64,000 nt of DNA, taken from positions 22,782,119 through 22,846,118 of the forward strand of contig NW_004955425.1 in the NCBI RefSeq assembly GCF_000276665.1, given 5' to 3'. The DNA comes from Chinchilla lanigera (taxonomy: Eukaryota > Chordata > Mammalia > Rodentia > Chinchillidae). The notes under the pieces were generated by a model. The model was not told the origin of the DNA. It saw only the letters and a list, made by a program, of their open reading frames with translations, and did no database searches. This document shows, in pieces, positions 35,198-46,551 of the stretch (the first letter of the stretch is position 1; every line of letters starts with the position of its first letter). A program made the translations under genes and the position numbers.

Positions 35198-35381
35198 ATT
35201 TTTGTTTATTTGTTTGTTTGGTTTGCTTGTTTGTTTTTTTGAGATAGTCTCACTTTGTAGTTCAGGCTGGCTTGAACTCACTATTATGTATTATATCCCA
35301 GGCTGACCTCAAACTCACAGGGATCTTCCTGTCTCAGCCTCCTGAGTGCTGGAATTATATATGTGCACCACCACACCCAGT
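35198..35381 (-). mobile_element. B1 SINE in L1
   Basis: T-rich leader with TTTG repeats, GAGATAGTCTCACTTTGTAG to GGAATTATATATGTGCACCA. Flanked by TCACTTRTAGT at 35,187-35,197 and 35,382-35,392. Confidence 0.92.
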
Positions 35382-37029
35382 TCACTTGTAGTGTTGAACT
35401 TTGCATTTACACTTTCACCCTTTACCTGTACCTTATACACCCTATACTGTATTGCTCTTAGCATTTAGTCTGTGATGCAGAAGGAAGAGATGAAGGGATG
35501 GGTGAAAGAGAGGTGTATTTCAGTAGGAGGTGAGGTAGGTAGGAGACATAATAGGTTAAACAATAGATAGGGGTCAGACTCTGTTGGAGATTAGTGTTGA
35601 GGGTTTTATGAAGATACCTGTAGGGGTGGGGTGGGCTGCAGTAGGAGGAATTGAGGAAAGCTTCAAGATTGTCAGAGCCTGTTGATAAATTTGTGGACTG
35701 CAAAGGTGGAGGAAAGGCAATGGAAGACAAGGGGATAGCTAAAATAGGGAAGAACAAAGAGTATAGAATAGGAAACATAGTAGGTTAACACAAGAGAAGA
35801 TAGAAACAGAACAAAATACAGGAAAAAAGACTGGAAGAATTTAAAAAGTGGAAGAAACAATTAAAAATAAGGAAATAGTATTAGTAAGAAACTAGAATTG
35901 AATCGGAGTAGGGAGAAGAGATGAGAGAAAAAAATAAGCTACTATATCAAAGCAAAAAAGAAATAAAAAAGAGAAGTAACAAGAAAACCTAATAAAATCT
36001 GGTGAGAACCTGGGTCAAACACTCCAACAAGAGATCATATGTATAATTTCCCCATGTCTGTTATGCCATGAAGCCTAAGGGTCCACACCGGTCCCTTTAC
36101 GTATTTCCACTCTATAGTGGGGGTAGCAGTTTCTTTTAGCCTGTCTTCCTAATGCAGGCAGTGCTTTGGGCATGCTGAACTGCAGTCTTCCGTCTCTTTC
36201 TTGAGATCTGACCAACTCAGTTAATTTAGAGGAGGAGGAAGATGTGAAATAATTTTTCTGACACCGAGCTCTCTTTCACCTTCTCATGTCCTGTGACTGC
36301 TGCTTCCCTTTGTGCTGGGCTAAGCTCCATGTTCTTGCTTCAGGTATTTTCTGACTGGTTTGTCCCCAGATTTCTGCCCCAGCCTGTTGTCTTTTCCTTC
36401 GCACTCAAATCCTTAATTGACCCTGTCTCAAGAATCCCCCTTTCCAGTTAGCAGAAGCTGAGGTAGTCTCAGGCTTGGTTTAGGGACTCTCCCCTGCCAA
36501 CGCCCCCAAGTGTGATGGTGGTCACTGATCAGGATTTCCTGATAACTCAGCTTTATCCAGTTGTTGTGGAAACAGCAGAGAAGCGCTCATTCCAGATCAA
36601 CTGATGAGTCTATTCCGTCTGCTGTCTCCAGGCTTCTCCTGATCGTGATCCATAGTGGGTCCCTGTGCTTTCACTGATCTTCTGCGTGTGTGTGGGTCCC
36701 TTGCCCAGTGTTGTGATGGGGGAGGGGCTGGTGTGTACCATTTGTTCCAGGGGTGCAGCCTCTGGAGTGCTGGTTCTTCCCTCAGGCTGTGTGGGAGCTC
36801 TTGGGATGGCTGCTTCCACAGGGACCTAAGCCAGGGTGTTGTGGACAGTCATGGTGCTGCTGCTGCTTCGCCTCTCAGCGATCCATGTTTGTTTTGATGT
36901 ACTTGTGCCATCTTTCATGTTATTTTTGGTCTCAAGTTGTGAATACCTCACCTGTTTCAGAGTACAAATATTTTTGGTGAATCTTTGAGTGACTTGTGTG
37001 TGAGTCTTCTAGTCAGCCATGTTGGATTA

Positions 37030-37595
37030 GCAGATTGGTTTCCTTAAGTCCAGTGAATACACCATTAAACCTTTCTCTGATGAGAGTACTGTATGTGGTT
37101 GAGGACTTGGAAGTCAGAGATAATTTTTGTTTATATGCTCCCTTTCTCCCCAGCCAGAACTGCATCGTCGGCCCTGTTTCAAAAACTAAAACTATAAAAT
37201 GTTCTGATGCAATTTGGTAAATAGTATATGTTTTATATTTGAAAAATTTAAAACCACATTTGGAAATAGGCTGTTCTTTAAACAATGACAATTATACATA
37301 AGAATTATTTTATAACAGCAAGCTTTAAGATTATCATGTAAACTCAAGTGATTTGGACTTCTAGATTCTATTGTTGTGAGGTAAGAACTTGTAGGACCTT
37401 GTACTTTTGCTAGACCTATGTAGGCTTCTTCAGGAAACTTGGTGAGCCTTTGACTTTAAAAAAAGTTGTTGTAAAAAAAATGTAACATGGACTTTAAATG
37501 TAGAGTTTGGTAGTTTTAAGTATATTTGCATTGTTGTGCAGCGGCGCTCCAGGATTCTTTCCTCCTGTAATATTACATGTGAACTTTATTTTTTG
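37030..37595. other. Intron 1 segment, nothing recognised
   Basis: AT-rich DNA after the L1 5' end. No gene or repeat recognised. Confidence 0.45.
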
Positions 37596-37598
37596 AGG

Positions 37599-37690
37599 TT
37601 AAGAGTAGGAAAATTTTGGGGGAAAAGGAATAAGGAATAGGGTCAGCTCCTGAGAGACAGGAGGGATCCCAAATGGGTTGCCGCCATGTG
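37599..37690 (-). repeat. Unnamed interspersed repeat, copy 1 (LTR-like)
   Basis: AAGAGTAGGAAAATTT, then GGTCAGCTCCTGAGAGACAG and GAGGGATCCCAAATGGGTTG; closely matched at 41,441. In reverse complement it reads like an LTR R-U5 segment (CTCTCAGGAGCT upstream of an AATAAATTTTCC-type end in copy 2), so minus orientation is inferred. Confidence 0.5.
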
Positions 37691-38565
37691 AATTTTAAAA
37701 AACTGAATAGTTTACTCAGATTTTCAAGTGCTTCAGGGAAAAAGCTTATCTAAGGTGGAGATTGCATATTGGTTTCCTCAATTCCCTGCTCAGAAAGCTG
37801 ATCCAAACTCATCAGATGGAAAACTTACCTTCTGTGGCCTTGGAAAGTTTTAGTTTTAAAGAATTTAAAGATTAATCTAGTTTTGAGTTGGCACCTAGTA
37901 ACACAGTTGTGGAAAACTTATATTTACTGTAGTTTATGAATTTCCTGGAGAAAAGTCTAACCCTAATACTGAAACTTGATGCACAAACTCAGTGTTTGGC
38001 TGGTCTGTGTTTGTGCCCATCTGCTCCTGTGGCACGGTGCCCATTGTTATGGTGGCAAGTCAGTGGCACTGGGGCATGTGAGCCAGCACGGATGGAGTGC
38101 ACTATTCTGTATACTAATTAATTTTGAGTTGATGAATCTACATGAGATAGTGTTGACCAAATACAAAGCAATGTTAGTGAAAATAAAATTTAGTTTGACT
38201 TATACTGCAGTACATCACAGATGTTTTAGACTACCATCGAGAATAATTAGAATTAGTGTTTATGATGGGTCCAGTGATCAGTTTTCTTTACATAAAAATT
38301 TTGAGTTAAAAAATGCAGTCATTTTTCTTGTAGATTTTCTTAGTATGGAATGACAGTATAAATTGTGGAATTTTTACTTATAAGGTATTATCTGATAGTT
38401 CTGTACTACAGTCTTAATACTGTATAGTCAAGTTTGTAGTAGAAATTGATGGCAGACTAGTAAATGAAGAGTGTTGGATTTTAAAACAAGACCCCAGTTC
38501 ATTTCTTTGCTTTGCAGGCCTTTTGTTCTATGATCATGTACATAAACGTTATATGAGTTTGGAAT
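37691..38565. other. Intron 1 segment, nothing recognised
   Basis: No transposon or gene recognised. A small GC-richer patch at 37,990-38,100 encodes only short shadow frames. Confidence 0.45.
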
Positions 38566-38577
38566 TTCTTTTTTTTT

Positions 38578-38664
38578 TTGGTTTTTCTCCGGTACCGGGA
38601 ACCGAACTCACGACCTTGCGCTTGCCAGGCAGACGCTTTGCCGCTGAGCTAAATCCCCAGCCCC
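38578..38664 (-). mobile_element. ID SINE, young-looking
   Basis: CTCCGGTACCGGGAACCGAA, CACGACCTTGCGCTTGCCAG, GCCGCTGAGCTAAATCCCCA. Flanked by TGGAATTTCTT at 38,570-38,580 (overlapping the T-run) and 38,665-38,675. Nearly identical to the copies at 2,068 and 61,628. Confidence 0.95.
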
Positions 38665-38999
38665 TGGAATTTCTTTTATGTTTTGTAATTCTCTAATTCT
38701 ATTTAGAGGATTTTATTCCTCTATTCCCTTTTATTCTCTGCACCTCAGTTTCCGTATCTAATAAATAAATAATAACCGTACATGCTTCATAAAAAGTTTG
38801 GGTCTCCATGAATATAAGATAGTAATCAAGGAAATAAGACAGTGTTACCAGTTTTAGGAAACAGTACTACTCTCAGACAGTCAAATAAGTTATATGTTAT
38901 AAATGCATGCATAATAATGGTAAATTAGTAATACAAAGAGGATATAACTTCCATTTACCTACTCTCAGAGGTAATTATAATGAACATAAAGGAGATACA

Positions 39000-39470
39000 G
39001 TCTTTAAAAAAGAAAGGATTTTACATACACATTTACATACACACAATTTTCTCTGTATCTAATTTTTCATTTTATCTTGGAAATCTTTTCATTACAAGTA
39101 TTTTAAACTACTTCCATGTTTTTAACCACTGTATATTTCCTTACATTCTTTTTATTTAATTAATCCTCTTTTTGAAGAGCATTTAATTGATTTTACTTTT
39201 TGTCAGTTATAAACAATACTACAATGCAAATGTTTTACATTCTTGTGTGAATTCATTTATAGGAAAAACTCCTAGAAGTGGAATTGCAAGTCAAAGTATT
39301 TTACATTTTAAAATATTACAGATACTGCTAAATTACCTTTCATATGGGTTATACTAGGTTTTTCCTGGCCACCAACAGTAAAATATGTTTTCCTCTGACC
39401 TTTACCAATAATGGTACCATCAAATTAAATGTTTTTTACCAACCTTATAGGTACAAAGTGTTATTACACT
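39000..39470 (-). mobile_element. Ancient L1M fragment
   Basis: Antisense pattern of old mammalian L1: ACAATACTACAATGCAAATG, CCTAGAAGTGGAATTGCAAG, CTGCTAAATTACC. Strongly diverged. Confidence 0.6.
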
Positions 39471-39512
39471 GAGTTCTTATACTGCACACACATATTCTTA
39501 CTGTACACACTG

Positions 39513-39675
39513 TATTTTTTGTTTTGTTTTGTTTTTTTGAGACAGGGTTTCGCTATGCAGTTCAGGCTGGCCTTGAACTCACTTTATAGCCTAGGCGGGT
39601 CTTGAACTCACAGTGGTCCTCCTGCCTCAGCCTCCCGAGTGCTGGGATTACAGGCGAGCACCAACGCACCCAGCT
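39513..39675 (-). mobile_element. B1 SINE
   Basis: GTTTTGTTTT leader, GAGACAGGGTTTCGCTATGC, CTCACAGTGGTCCTCCTGCC, GAGTGCTGGGATTACAGGCG. Inexact flanks around CACATATTCTTACT / CACATGTGTTCTTACT. Confidence 0.93.
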
Positions 39676-41135
39676 CACATGTGTTCTTACTCATATTTAT
39701 TGCTTTAGTTTCTCTGTGAAATACTTTTTAACTACTCAACAGTCTACCCTAACCATCATCCAGGCAGTGCATTTGTTTACACACTGACTAGCCCAGGAGT
39801 CACTTGGGGAGGTGTCATTTCAACCAGTCAATTCCTGTATTGAATAAATGTGATAAAATTGTTTTTATATTTCCTGTTATATTATCTTATAAAAATTAAT
39901 GAAAAATACGCAATTTTTGGTCATCTGTATTTAAATAATTGGACTGGTAAGAGGTTGAAAATGTTCTTATAAAAATACATTTTCATATAGATCAATTCTT
40001 ACTGATTAGTTATGAGCCTTTTGTATTTTAAGTAAGTTTGCACTTCTGTTGGATGAGTTCCAAATTTATGTGTCTTTCAGCTTAGTTTATGGAATTTTAT
40101 GTGTGTGAAAAAAGTTTAAGGATCTTAGTTCTTAATATTTTTTTCTTTGCTTCTGAAACTTTTCTGGTCTTTTAATGTTTTAAATAAAGTGACATTTCAG
40201 CATGTATAAACTCAACTATATCAGTAGTTCTGTGAATTATGCTTTAAAGCTTTATGGATGAGTAGGTACTTTCTAGAAGATGTTCCTAATTTTCTCAACA
40301 AAAATAGGACTTACTTCCTGCTGCCTAGTGAGAGACCAGGTAGCTGGGGGTATTGAAAGAGAGAGTGGCAAATTTGGTGACTTGTGATATATGTATGATG
40401 ATATGGTTTTGAATATACATACTGAAGATATGTGTACACAGATGATGTATTTCTCATTCTTTACTTTTATCAGGATCATGAACACTTTGAGAATCCAGTG
40501 AAAATTAGAATGTTTCTATATTTCTTTAAGGAATTTTAGTGTATGGCTTGCTTTCATTTATTTTTTCAATGAATATTTACTTTTTATGTATTAGGGATCT
40601 GTGAGGAATTTAGTCTGAGAAAATGCCCATGGTGTATGCTTACAGGCCCTTCACTGACCTTTTGCATCTTCATGAGCAGACCCATAGAGAGAGGTCTTTT
40701 GTGGTCACCCAAGCTTACATAACTGCATTCTCTATTCTACTTCTTTCTGTACTTCTTGTATCATCTTTATGTTTTTCTTCCTCCACTTCCCCATCATTCC
40801 TTTATGCCCACACCCCAGTTCATTCCTAGAGGAAAGTTTCAGAGGTCAGGGACTCTGGTGCTTAGAACATTTTCTCTAGGACATAGGGGTGTTGAGTCAA
40901 TGCATAGGCTAGTTACATATTTTGGGTGGTTTTTCTCATTTTTCTTCATTGGCGTGTCACAGATGCACTTGGAAAATCAGATGAGAAAGAATTACAGAGT
41001 CTAAGGGTGGAAGGAATTTCAAGATAGAAGAGTAGATTTCAGTTGTATGAATATCAATGCAGAAGAGTAATCTGAAAGTACAAGATTTTGTGTTGGATTT
41101 TTAAATTGAGAGGTTATTTCTTGTACTGTGTGAGA
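39676..41135. other. Intron 1 segment, nothing recognised
   Basis: AT-rich intronic DNA with no identified element. The short plus-strand frames at 40,623-41,004 have no recognisable features. Confidence 0.45.
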
Positions 41136-41136
41136 G

Positions 41137-41224
41137 AACATTTAACAGAGGAATGAGTTAAAGAAGGAAGATTACCACTTAACATTTAGCAGAGGAATGA
41201 GGGAAAGAAGGAAGATTACCTTAC
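41137..41224. repeat. 44-bp tandem duplication
   Basis: AACATTTARCAGAGGAATGA, then AAAGAAGGAAGATTACC occurs at 41,137 and again at 41,181, with few differences. Confidence 0.85.
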
Positions 41225-41386
41225 CAAGGGTTGAGGAAGTGGAATAACATTATAGACTTCCCCTTTTTAATCTTGTAAAAAGTGTAGGAGGAAATACTTA
41301 CATATACTTGGTAATTTACGGTTCTTATTTTGGAGACTTAATAGATGGATGAGTGGATGATGCAAGGCCTGAGTAGAGGTAACTGG

Positions 41387-41390
<4 letters not shown>

Positions 41391-41439
<49 letters not shown>
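41391..41439. repeat. (TG)n microsatellite
   Basis: About 24 perfect TG units. Confidence 0.98.
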
Positions 41440-41440
<1 letters not shown>

Positions 41441-41442
<2 letters not shown>

Positions 41443-41536
41443 AAGAGTAGGAAAATTTATTGGAGAATAAGATTGGGGAATGGGGAATAGGAATAGCTCC
41501 TGAGAGATAGGAGGGGTCCCAAACGGGTTATCTTGG
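41441..41536 (-). repeat. Unnamed interspersed repeat, copy 2 (LTR-like)
   Basis: AAGAGTAGGAAAATTTATTG, GGAATAGCTCCTGAGAGATA, GAGGGGTCCCAAACGGGTT. Matches copy 1 at 37,599. Homology may extend further right, but copy 1 gives no support past about 95 bp. Confidence 0.5.
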
Positions 41537-42640
41537 TGTTTTTGTTTTTACTTTTCTTGTACTTACGAAGTGAAAACTTTGCACCAAAACTGTCAAGGTT
41601 CTAAGCGTCATCCAAGGCAAGGATGGGCCCCAGCCTTACTGTTGTCCACATAAATTTGCTGTGAGGCCAGCCTCTGGCTGTGTAGCACTAGAAAAAGGTA
41701 AATTCTGACTAGAGTTCCTAGCCTTTTTTGTATATCGTTTCATGTTTGCAATTCACAATTTGGAGTAGTAACATGTTTGAGTGATTTCAAAGCATAAAGT
41801 ATCCAGATTTGAGAATTTTTTGGCAGAGCTTGGAAAAGATCCACTATTTCCTTTGAAGATTTTGAATACACCCTTTTTAGGGATATGCCTCTGATGGGAA
41901 ATCACTATTCCCTATCACTTATCCCACTTCATTGTCACTGGATTTAAATTTCAGATACTGCCTTCTGTGTACATTGGTAACCATTTTGAGGAAAAAGAAG
42001 GTAACTTTGAGTAGGGTGACTAGATAATAATGATAATAATAATAATGTATGCACTGTATATTTCAAAAACAGAAGAATGGATTTTGAATGTTTTTACCAC
42101 AAAGAAATGACAAATGTCTGTGGTAGATAATGATTACTTTGATTTAAATAATACATACGTATGTATACATGTATCAAAACATCACATGCTACTACATAAA
42201 CAAGTACAATTTGAGGCCCATTAAAAATGAATACATTACTTGTAGAAACTTTACTTTTGTAACAAAAAATAGGAAAAACTATGCACTCATTATTGAATGG
42301 ATAAACTACATATGGCAGATGCATATAATTTAGATTAAATGTAGATAACTTGAAGTGCTATATGGTCTCAGTGAACTTATAGGTAAACCATTTATAGAGG
42401 TTGAACATTGAACATTGATGAGAGGTGCTGTAGAGGATGAAGACTGAAGAGAGGGCTACAAAGGGACATACACAAACTTTCTGAGAGATGAGAATGTTCC
42501 ATATCATGGTTGATGTACTGATTACATTTATTTAAAAACTCACCAAATTATAGTCTGAGATTGATGAATTTTCTTGTAATACCTCAGTAAAATTAAAAAA
42601 ATTGGGCACTGTGGTGCTCTCAGACTGGTGAAGGGCTTTT
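41537..42640. other. Intron 1 segment, nothing recognised
   Basis: Contains a short TAA/ATA run at 42,027-42,045. No gene or transposon recognised. Confidence 0.45.
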
Positions 42641-42654
42641 TTTTTCCTTTAAAA

Positions 42655-43460
42655 ATTTCAGTCCACAACACAGTGATACATGCACACCGATGGTTATAGC
42701 AGCATAGCAGCACAGTTTGTAATAGCTAAATCTTGGAAACAACCCAGATGCCCATCAGCCAAGGAATGGATAAAAACGTTGTGTTTTTTTATACAGTGGA
42801 CTACTATTCAACCATTAAAAAGGATAAGCTTAAGACATTTCTAGGTAAATGCATGCACCTTTAGTACCATACTCTTAAGTGAATAAAATTGGACATGTGT
42901 AAATATTTCATTGTTTCTCTGGTGTTAGAAACTGAAAGTGTAAATAAAATTTATTGGTCATTTTATTAACACATTAATTGTTCAAATTAATGGGACTCAC
43001 TGTGATATTTACATATATGTATAATTGTGCATTATTGCCCATTTTGTAATGGTTATTTTTTATTTTTAGTTTTAGTTTTAGTTTTTCGGTACCGGGAATC
43101 AAACTCAGGACCTTGTGCTTGCCAGGCAGGCGCTTGTGCCACTGAGCTATGTCCACGGCCCTTGAAAGTGTAAATAAGGATCAAAATGTATAATAGATAC
43201 TGCAGAACAGGAAGAAACTGTTCAAGTGGGAAGGGGAACTAGGGAGGGAGAGGGGGGAAAGAAGGGAAAAGAACAGAAATGGTAAAAGAAGGAAAAATGG
43301 AAACAAAGCTTTGTAAATAAGGAGAAAAGAGGTTGAAGGGAGGAGATTGGGGGAAAGAAGAGCAATCAAGATACATCATGTACAGGTACAAATTCCCTGT
43401 AATGATATGATCATTATATATATGTAAATTGTACCAGTAAACTTAATTTAAAAATTCCAG
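42655..43460 (+). mobile_element. LINE-1 3' end, split by a SINE-bearing insertion
   Basis: Sense L1 ORF2 end (AACAACCCAGATGCCCATCA, GGACTACTATTCAACCATTA), polypurine 3' UTR (43,225-43,360) and tail to about 43,460. Interrupted at 42,947-43,162 by an insertion flanked by a 14-bp duplication. Confidence 0.75.
42947..43162 (-). mobile_element. ID SINE plus L1-3'-end-like tail, 14-bp TSD
   Basis: Flanked by identical TGAAAGTGTAAATA at 42,933-42,946 and 43,163-43,176. On the minus strand it begins with an ID body (43,160 to about 43,085), its tail and A-rich TAAAACTAAAACTA, then about 100 bp resembling an L1 3' end. No poly(A) precedes the left duplication. Confidence 0.7.
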
Positions 43461-45220
43461 TCCATTATGGGTGCATACTTCTATGAAATACAATAAAATT
43501 ACTCAAAAAATAGAATTAAAAACCATATTAAATGTAAGCTCCAATTTTTATTAGATTCAATAAACATAAAATTATACAGTCAAGTTGTCCTGTCAAATGT
43601 GCTAACTCTGAGTTTCTGTGCAGGTCTCCTGATTGGTTATTACACAGTTTGTGGATTGGTGATGGTTCTTGAGCTCATCTTTTTCAGATACTACTTTGAG
43701 TAGGAGTGATACAGGTGACAGTGCTACATTGCTGTAATTTTCCTCTCAATTCAAAGTGGCAGGTTTAGTGAGTTAATGGATTGTAGTTTTATAAAAAGTA
43801 GTTATGTAAAAGCTGTAACTCCTGTGTTCTTATGTAACTGGTGAAATTTTTCTTTTTGATAATAGCCGCTAGTTTTTTTCTGGTGCTAAAATGAGTGATT
43901 TTCCTGGTAATAATGAGGTTTACTTTACCTTTGCAGTTACATATTCTGTGTTCCTAAACCTCAAACAGACATATTTTAAGCATGAAAGGAAAAGTTATAC
44001 CATTTAACACCACAAGATGTCACTTATGTAAAAATAAAGTGATAGTCTAATACTCAAAGCTAGAAAGCTGTGGGTAACTAAGTAAATTAGATAAATAAAA
44101 ATACAATATATGTATTTGAAAACAAGTATTGGTTTTCAGCAGAGTCTGTGAAAATGTTGCTAATTCAACATTATTTTGTGAATCACCTATCTTAATGTGT
44201 GGCAAAATTTTAATTTCTAATATTTTGTTGGTAACACATTAATAGGCTACTTTTGAATTTACATAATGAAAAAGAGAGACTTAAAATGACTTAGTAAAAG
44301 TGAGGGTATTTTGAAGGTAAACTAGGTGCTTAGTATTAACTTTCCCAAATTTTCACTTTTTGGTGTCAAGCAAAGAGGAATTTGGAAAGAAATATGTAAT
44401 TCATGTTAGAAGTTCATGATAGATAAATGAAAAGCTGAACATTACATCAGATTGAAATAGTGTTAGGCCTTCTTCCCTTTGTCTGAACCTCAAAGTTACC
44501 AGCCCTCTGCCTGTGTTAAAACAGCAGACATTTGTAGTTGCTCTCGAAATCTCCTTTTCTGCTGAACACAAAGAACAAAACCTTTGGCTTTAGTATCAGG
44601 ATCCTCTTTTTTTGTTTGTGGTTTGAGAGAGCAGGTCAAGACCTAAAAGGTGGTTGGGAGGGGGCTGTGGCAACTTGGATTTAAGAGGAGGAAGCCAAGT
44701 TTCCTTTAGGACGTGAGTAGGATTACGTCTGGGATTAGAGGGTAGGATGACCTACAGAGTGGCATTTCGTTTTTCTTCATTGCTCCCTTTCTCCAGAAGG
44801 CACCGGTGGAGGAGAATAGGAGAACACTCTGGGGCCAAAGAAAAGGAGAACTAGCTGGAGAAAATTACTTTCTCCTTTGGCATATATGTGTATGGTCAGT
44901 TTTCCTATTTAGTACCTATCTAATTATTTGCTTTTGTTTTTCTTTTCTAACCTCCAATAAGCTTTAAGGTTTTAGGATTTCACTTACAGTTATACACAGT
45001 CATTAAGTAAAATGGAAAAATAGCAAAAAGTTGAAGAAAAAATTACACATGCTTCCATTTTTTCCCTCTCTTTTCTGTTATCTACGCAGTATGAAAAAGC
45101 TTAAGTTTTAAGAGGGCATCTTAAACTCACTACAGTGAACATTTATAGTATTTTATTATCTAATAATTGTATGTCCTCAGATACAGTTTTTATGTATTTC
45201 TGTCTACTATTGACCTTTCT
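43461..45220. other. Intron 1 segment, nothing recognised
   Basis: About 1.8 kb of AT-rich DNA with no identified repeat or gene. A GC-richer part at 44,480-44,870 shows no usable frame. Confidence 0.45.
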
Positions 45221-45221
45221 T

Positions 45222-45364
45222 TTTAAATTTTTGAAACAGAGTCTTGTTATGTAGTTCAGGTTGGCTGGCCTGGAACCCACTGTGTGGCCCAGGCTGGCCT
45301 CCAGCTCACCGTATCTCAGCCTCCCAAGTGCTGGGATTGTAGGCATTTGCCACTAGGCCTAGCT
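45222..45364 (-). mobile_element. B1 SINE
   Basis: GAAACAGAGTCTTGTTATGT, GGCCTGGAACCCACTGTGTG, CCAAGTGCTGGGATTGTAGG. Confidence 0.92.
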
Positions 45365-45394
45365 TGGTTGTATTTTTAACTAGGGATAATAGTT

Positions 45395-45530
45395 GTTTTT
45401 TCAATATAGTTTTTATTAGTGCATATTAATTTTACAAAACTTTGGGTTTCATTGTGGCATTTTCATACATGCTTACAACATTTTGAACTTACGTAGCCCT
45501 CCAAGAACAGGTGTTTTAATTATTGAATTT
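45395..45530 (-). mobile_element. LINE-1 3'-end fragment
   Basis: TTTTTATTAGTGCATATTAA, then GGGTTTCATTGTGGCATTTT and CATACATGCTTACAAC, an antisense L1 3' terminus. Confidence 0.55.
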
Positions 45531-45584
45531 TTTTTTTTTTTTTTTTTCCTATGAGTGGTCACTGCTGCATTTAATTTTAGGAGC

Positions 45585-46423
45585 TGTAGTGGATTGATAA
45601 CTGGTGGTCAACTTACAACCCCCAGCTGAACTGAGTAATCATGGTGCTGGGTGTGGGAGGCCCACCTGGGGATTGTTGCCAGCAGCATAAGAAGCAGAAC
45701 TGGAGAAGAAATTAGGCTGTTGGGAGCAAAGAAAGGCTGCTGGGAGCTGGTAGAAGCTGTAAGGGGCTGTTGGTTGTTTTGGAGGAGCTCGTCATGCTGG
45801 CTTTCCTGATGAACTTGGCTGTTTNNNNNNNNNNNNNNNNNNNNNNNNNNNNNNNNNNNNNNNNNNNNNNNNNNNNNNNNNNNNNNNNNNNNNNNNNNNN
45901 NNNNNNNNNNNNNNNNNNNNNNNNNNNNNNNNNNNNNNNNNNNNNNNNNNNNNNNNNNNNNNNNNNNNNNNNNNNNNNNNNNNNNNNNNNNNNNNNNNNN
46001 NNNNNNNNNNNNNNNNNNNNNNNNNNNNNNNNNNNNNNNNNNNNNNNNNNNNNNNNNNNNNNNNNNNNNNNNNNNNNNNNNNNNNNNNNNNNNNNNNNNN
46101 NNNNNNNNNNNNNNNNNNNNNNNNNNNNNNNNNNNNNNNNNNNNNNNNNNNNNNNNNNNNNNNNNNNNNNNNNNNNNNNNNNNNNNNNNNNNNNNNNNNN
46201 NNNNNNNNNNNNNNNNNNNNNNNNNNNNNNNNNNNNNNNNNNNNNNNNNNNNNNNNNNNNNNNNNNNNNNNNNNNNNNNNNNNNTTCCTTGGTCTTGGTG
46301 TGTGGACAGATTTCTTGCACTCTTGTATATCGTTATTTGGTTGACTATTGTAAATAATCTTGTAAAATGTGTGCCCTGTATTATATTGTTCACCTTGCAC
46401 AAAATATCCCCAAAACCATCACA
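45585..46423 (+). mobile_element. Solo LTR of unnamed family (copy 2), contains gap
   Basis: Starts TGTAGTGGATTGATAACTGG and ends ACCATCACA. Five-base GGAGC flanks both ends (45,580-45,584 and 46,424-46,428), as expected for an LTR element with TG...CA ends. The first ~130 bp match 6,091. The middle 460 bases are N. Confidence 0.65.
45825..46284. other. Assembly gap (460 N)
   Basis: Run of N inside the LTR. Long frames predicted across it consist of unknown residues and mean nothing. Confidence 0.99.
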
Positions 46424-46551
46424 GGAGCTGTTTGGAAAGTTAATTTTTTTCATAATAAATGTAATTGCTTTTAATTTGTTTTTTTTTTTGGGAAAAAATT
46501 TCCTTAGTTTTTATTTCTTTGCCCCACTGACAGTTTGTAACCCTTAAACTG

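Larger units (their letters stand above)
32700..37026 (-). mobile_element. LINE-1 5' portion with long 5' UTR
   Basis: On the minus strand: 5' terminus near 37,026 (GCCATGTT at 37,016-37,023), GC-rich outer 5' UTR to about 36,030, A-rich block to about 35,460, an ORF1 N-terminal piece at 34,634-34,939 with a Lys/Glu coiled-coil pattern, ORF1 C-terminal and ORF2 endonuclease regions to about 32,700. The RT is absent here. ID (34,527-34,606) and B1 (35,198-35,381) interrupt it. All frames are broken. Confidence 0.75.

Noticed and set aside
38578..38664. tRNA-Ala-like bodies of ID elements as tRNA genes
   Set aside because: They have SINE tails, A-runs and target duplications, and the tRNA fold is degenerate.
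45608..46453. Frames of 195-281 codons around 45,600-46,450
   Set aside because: Most of the length is N translated as X; only LTR sequence flanks the gap.
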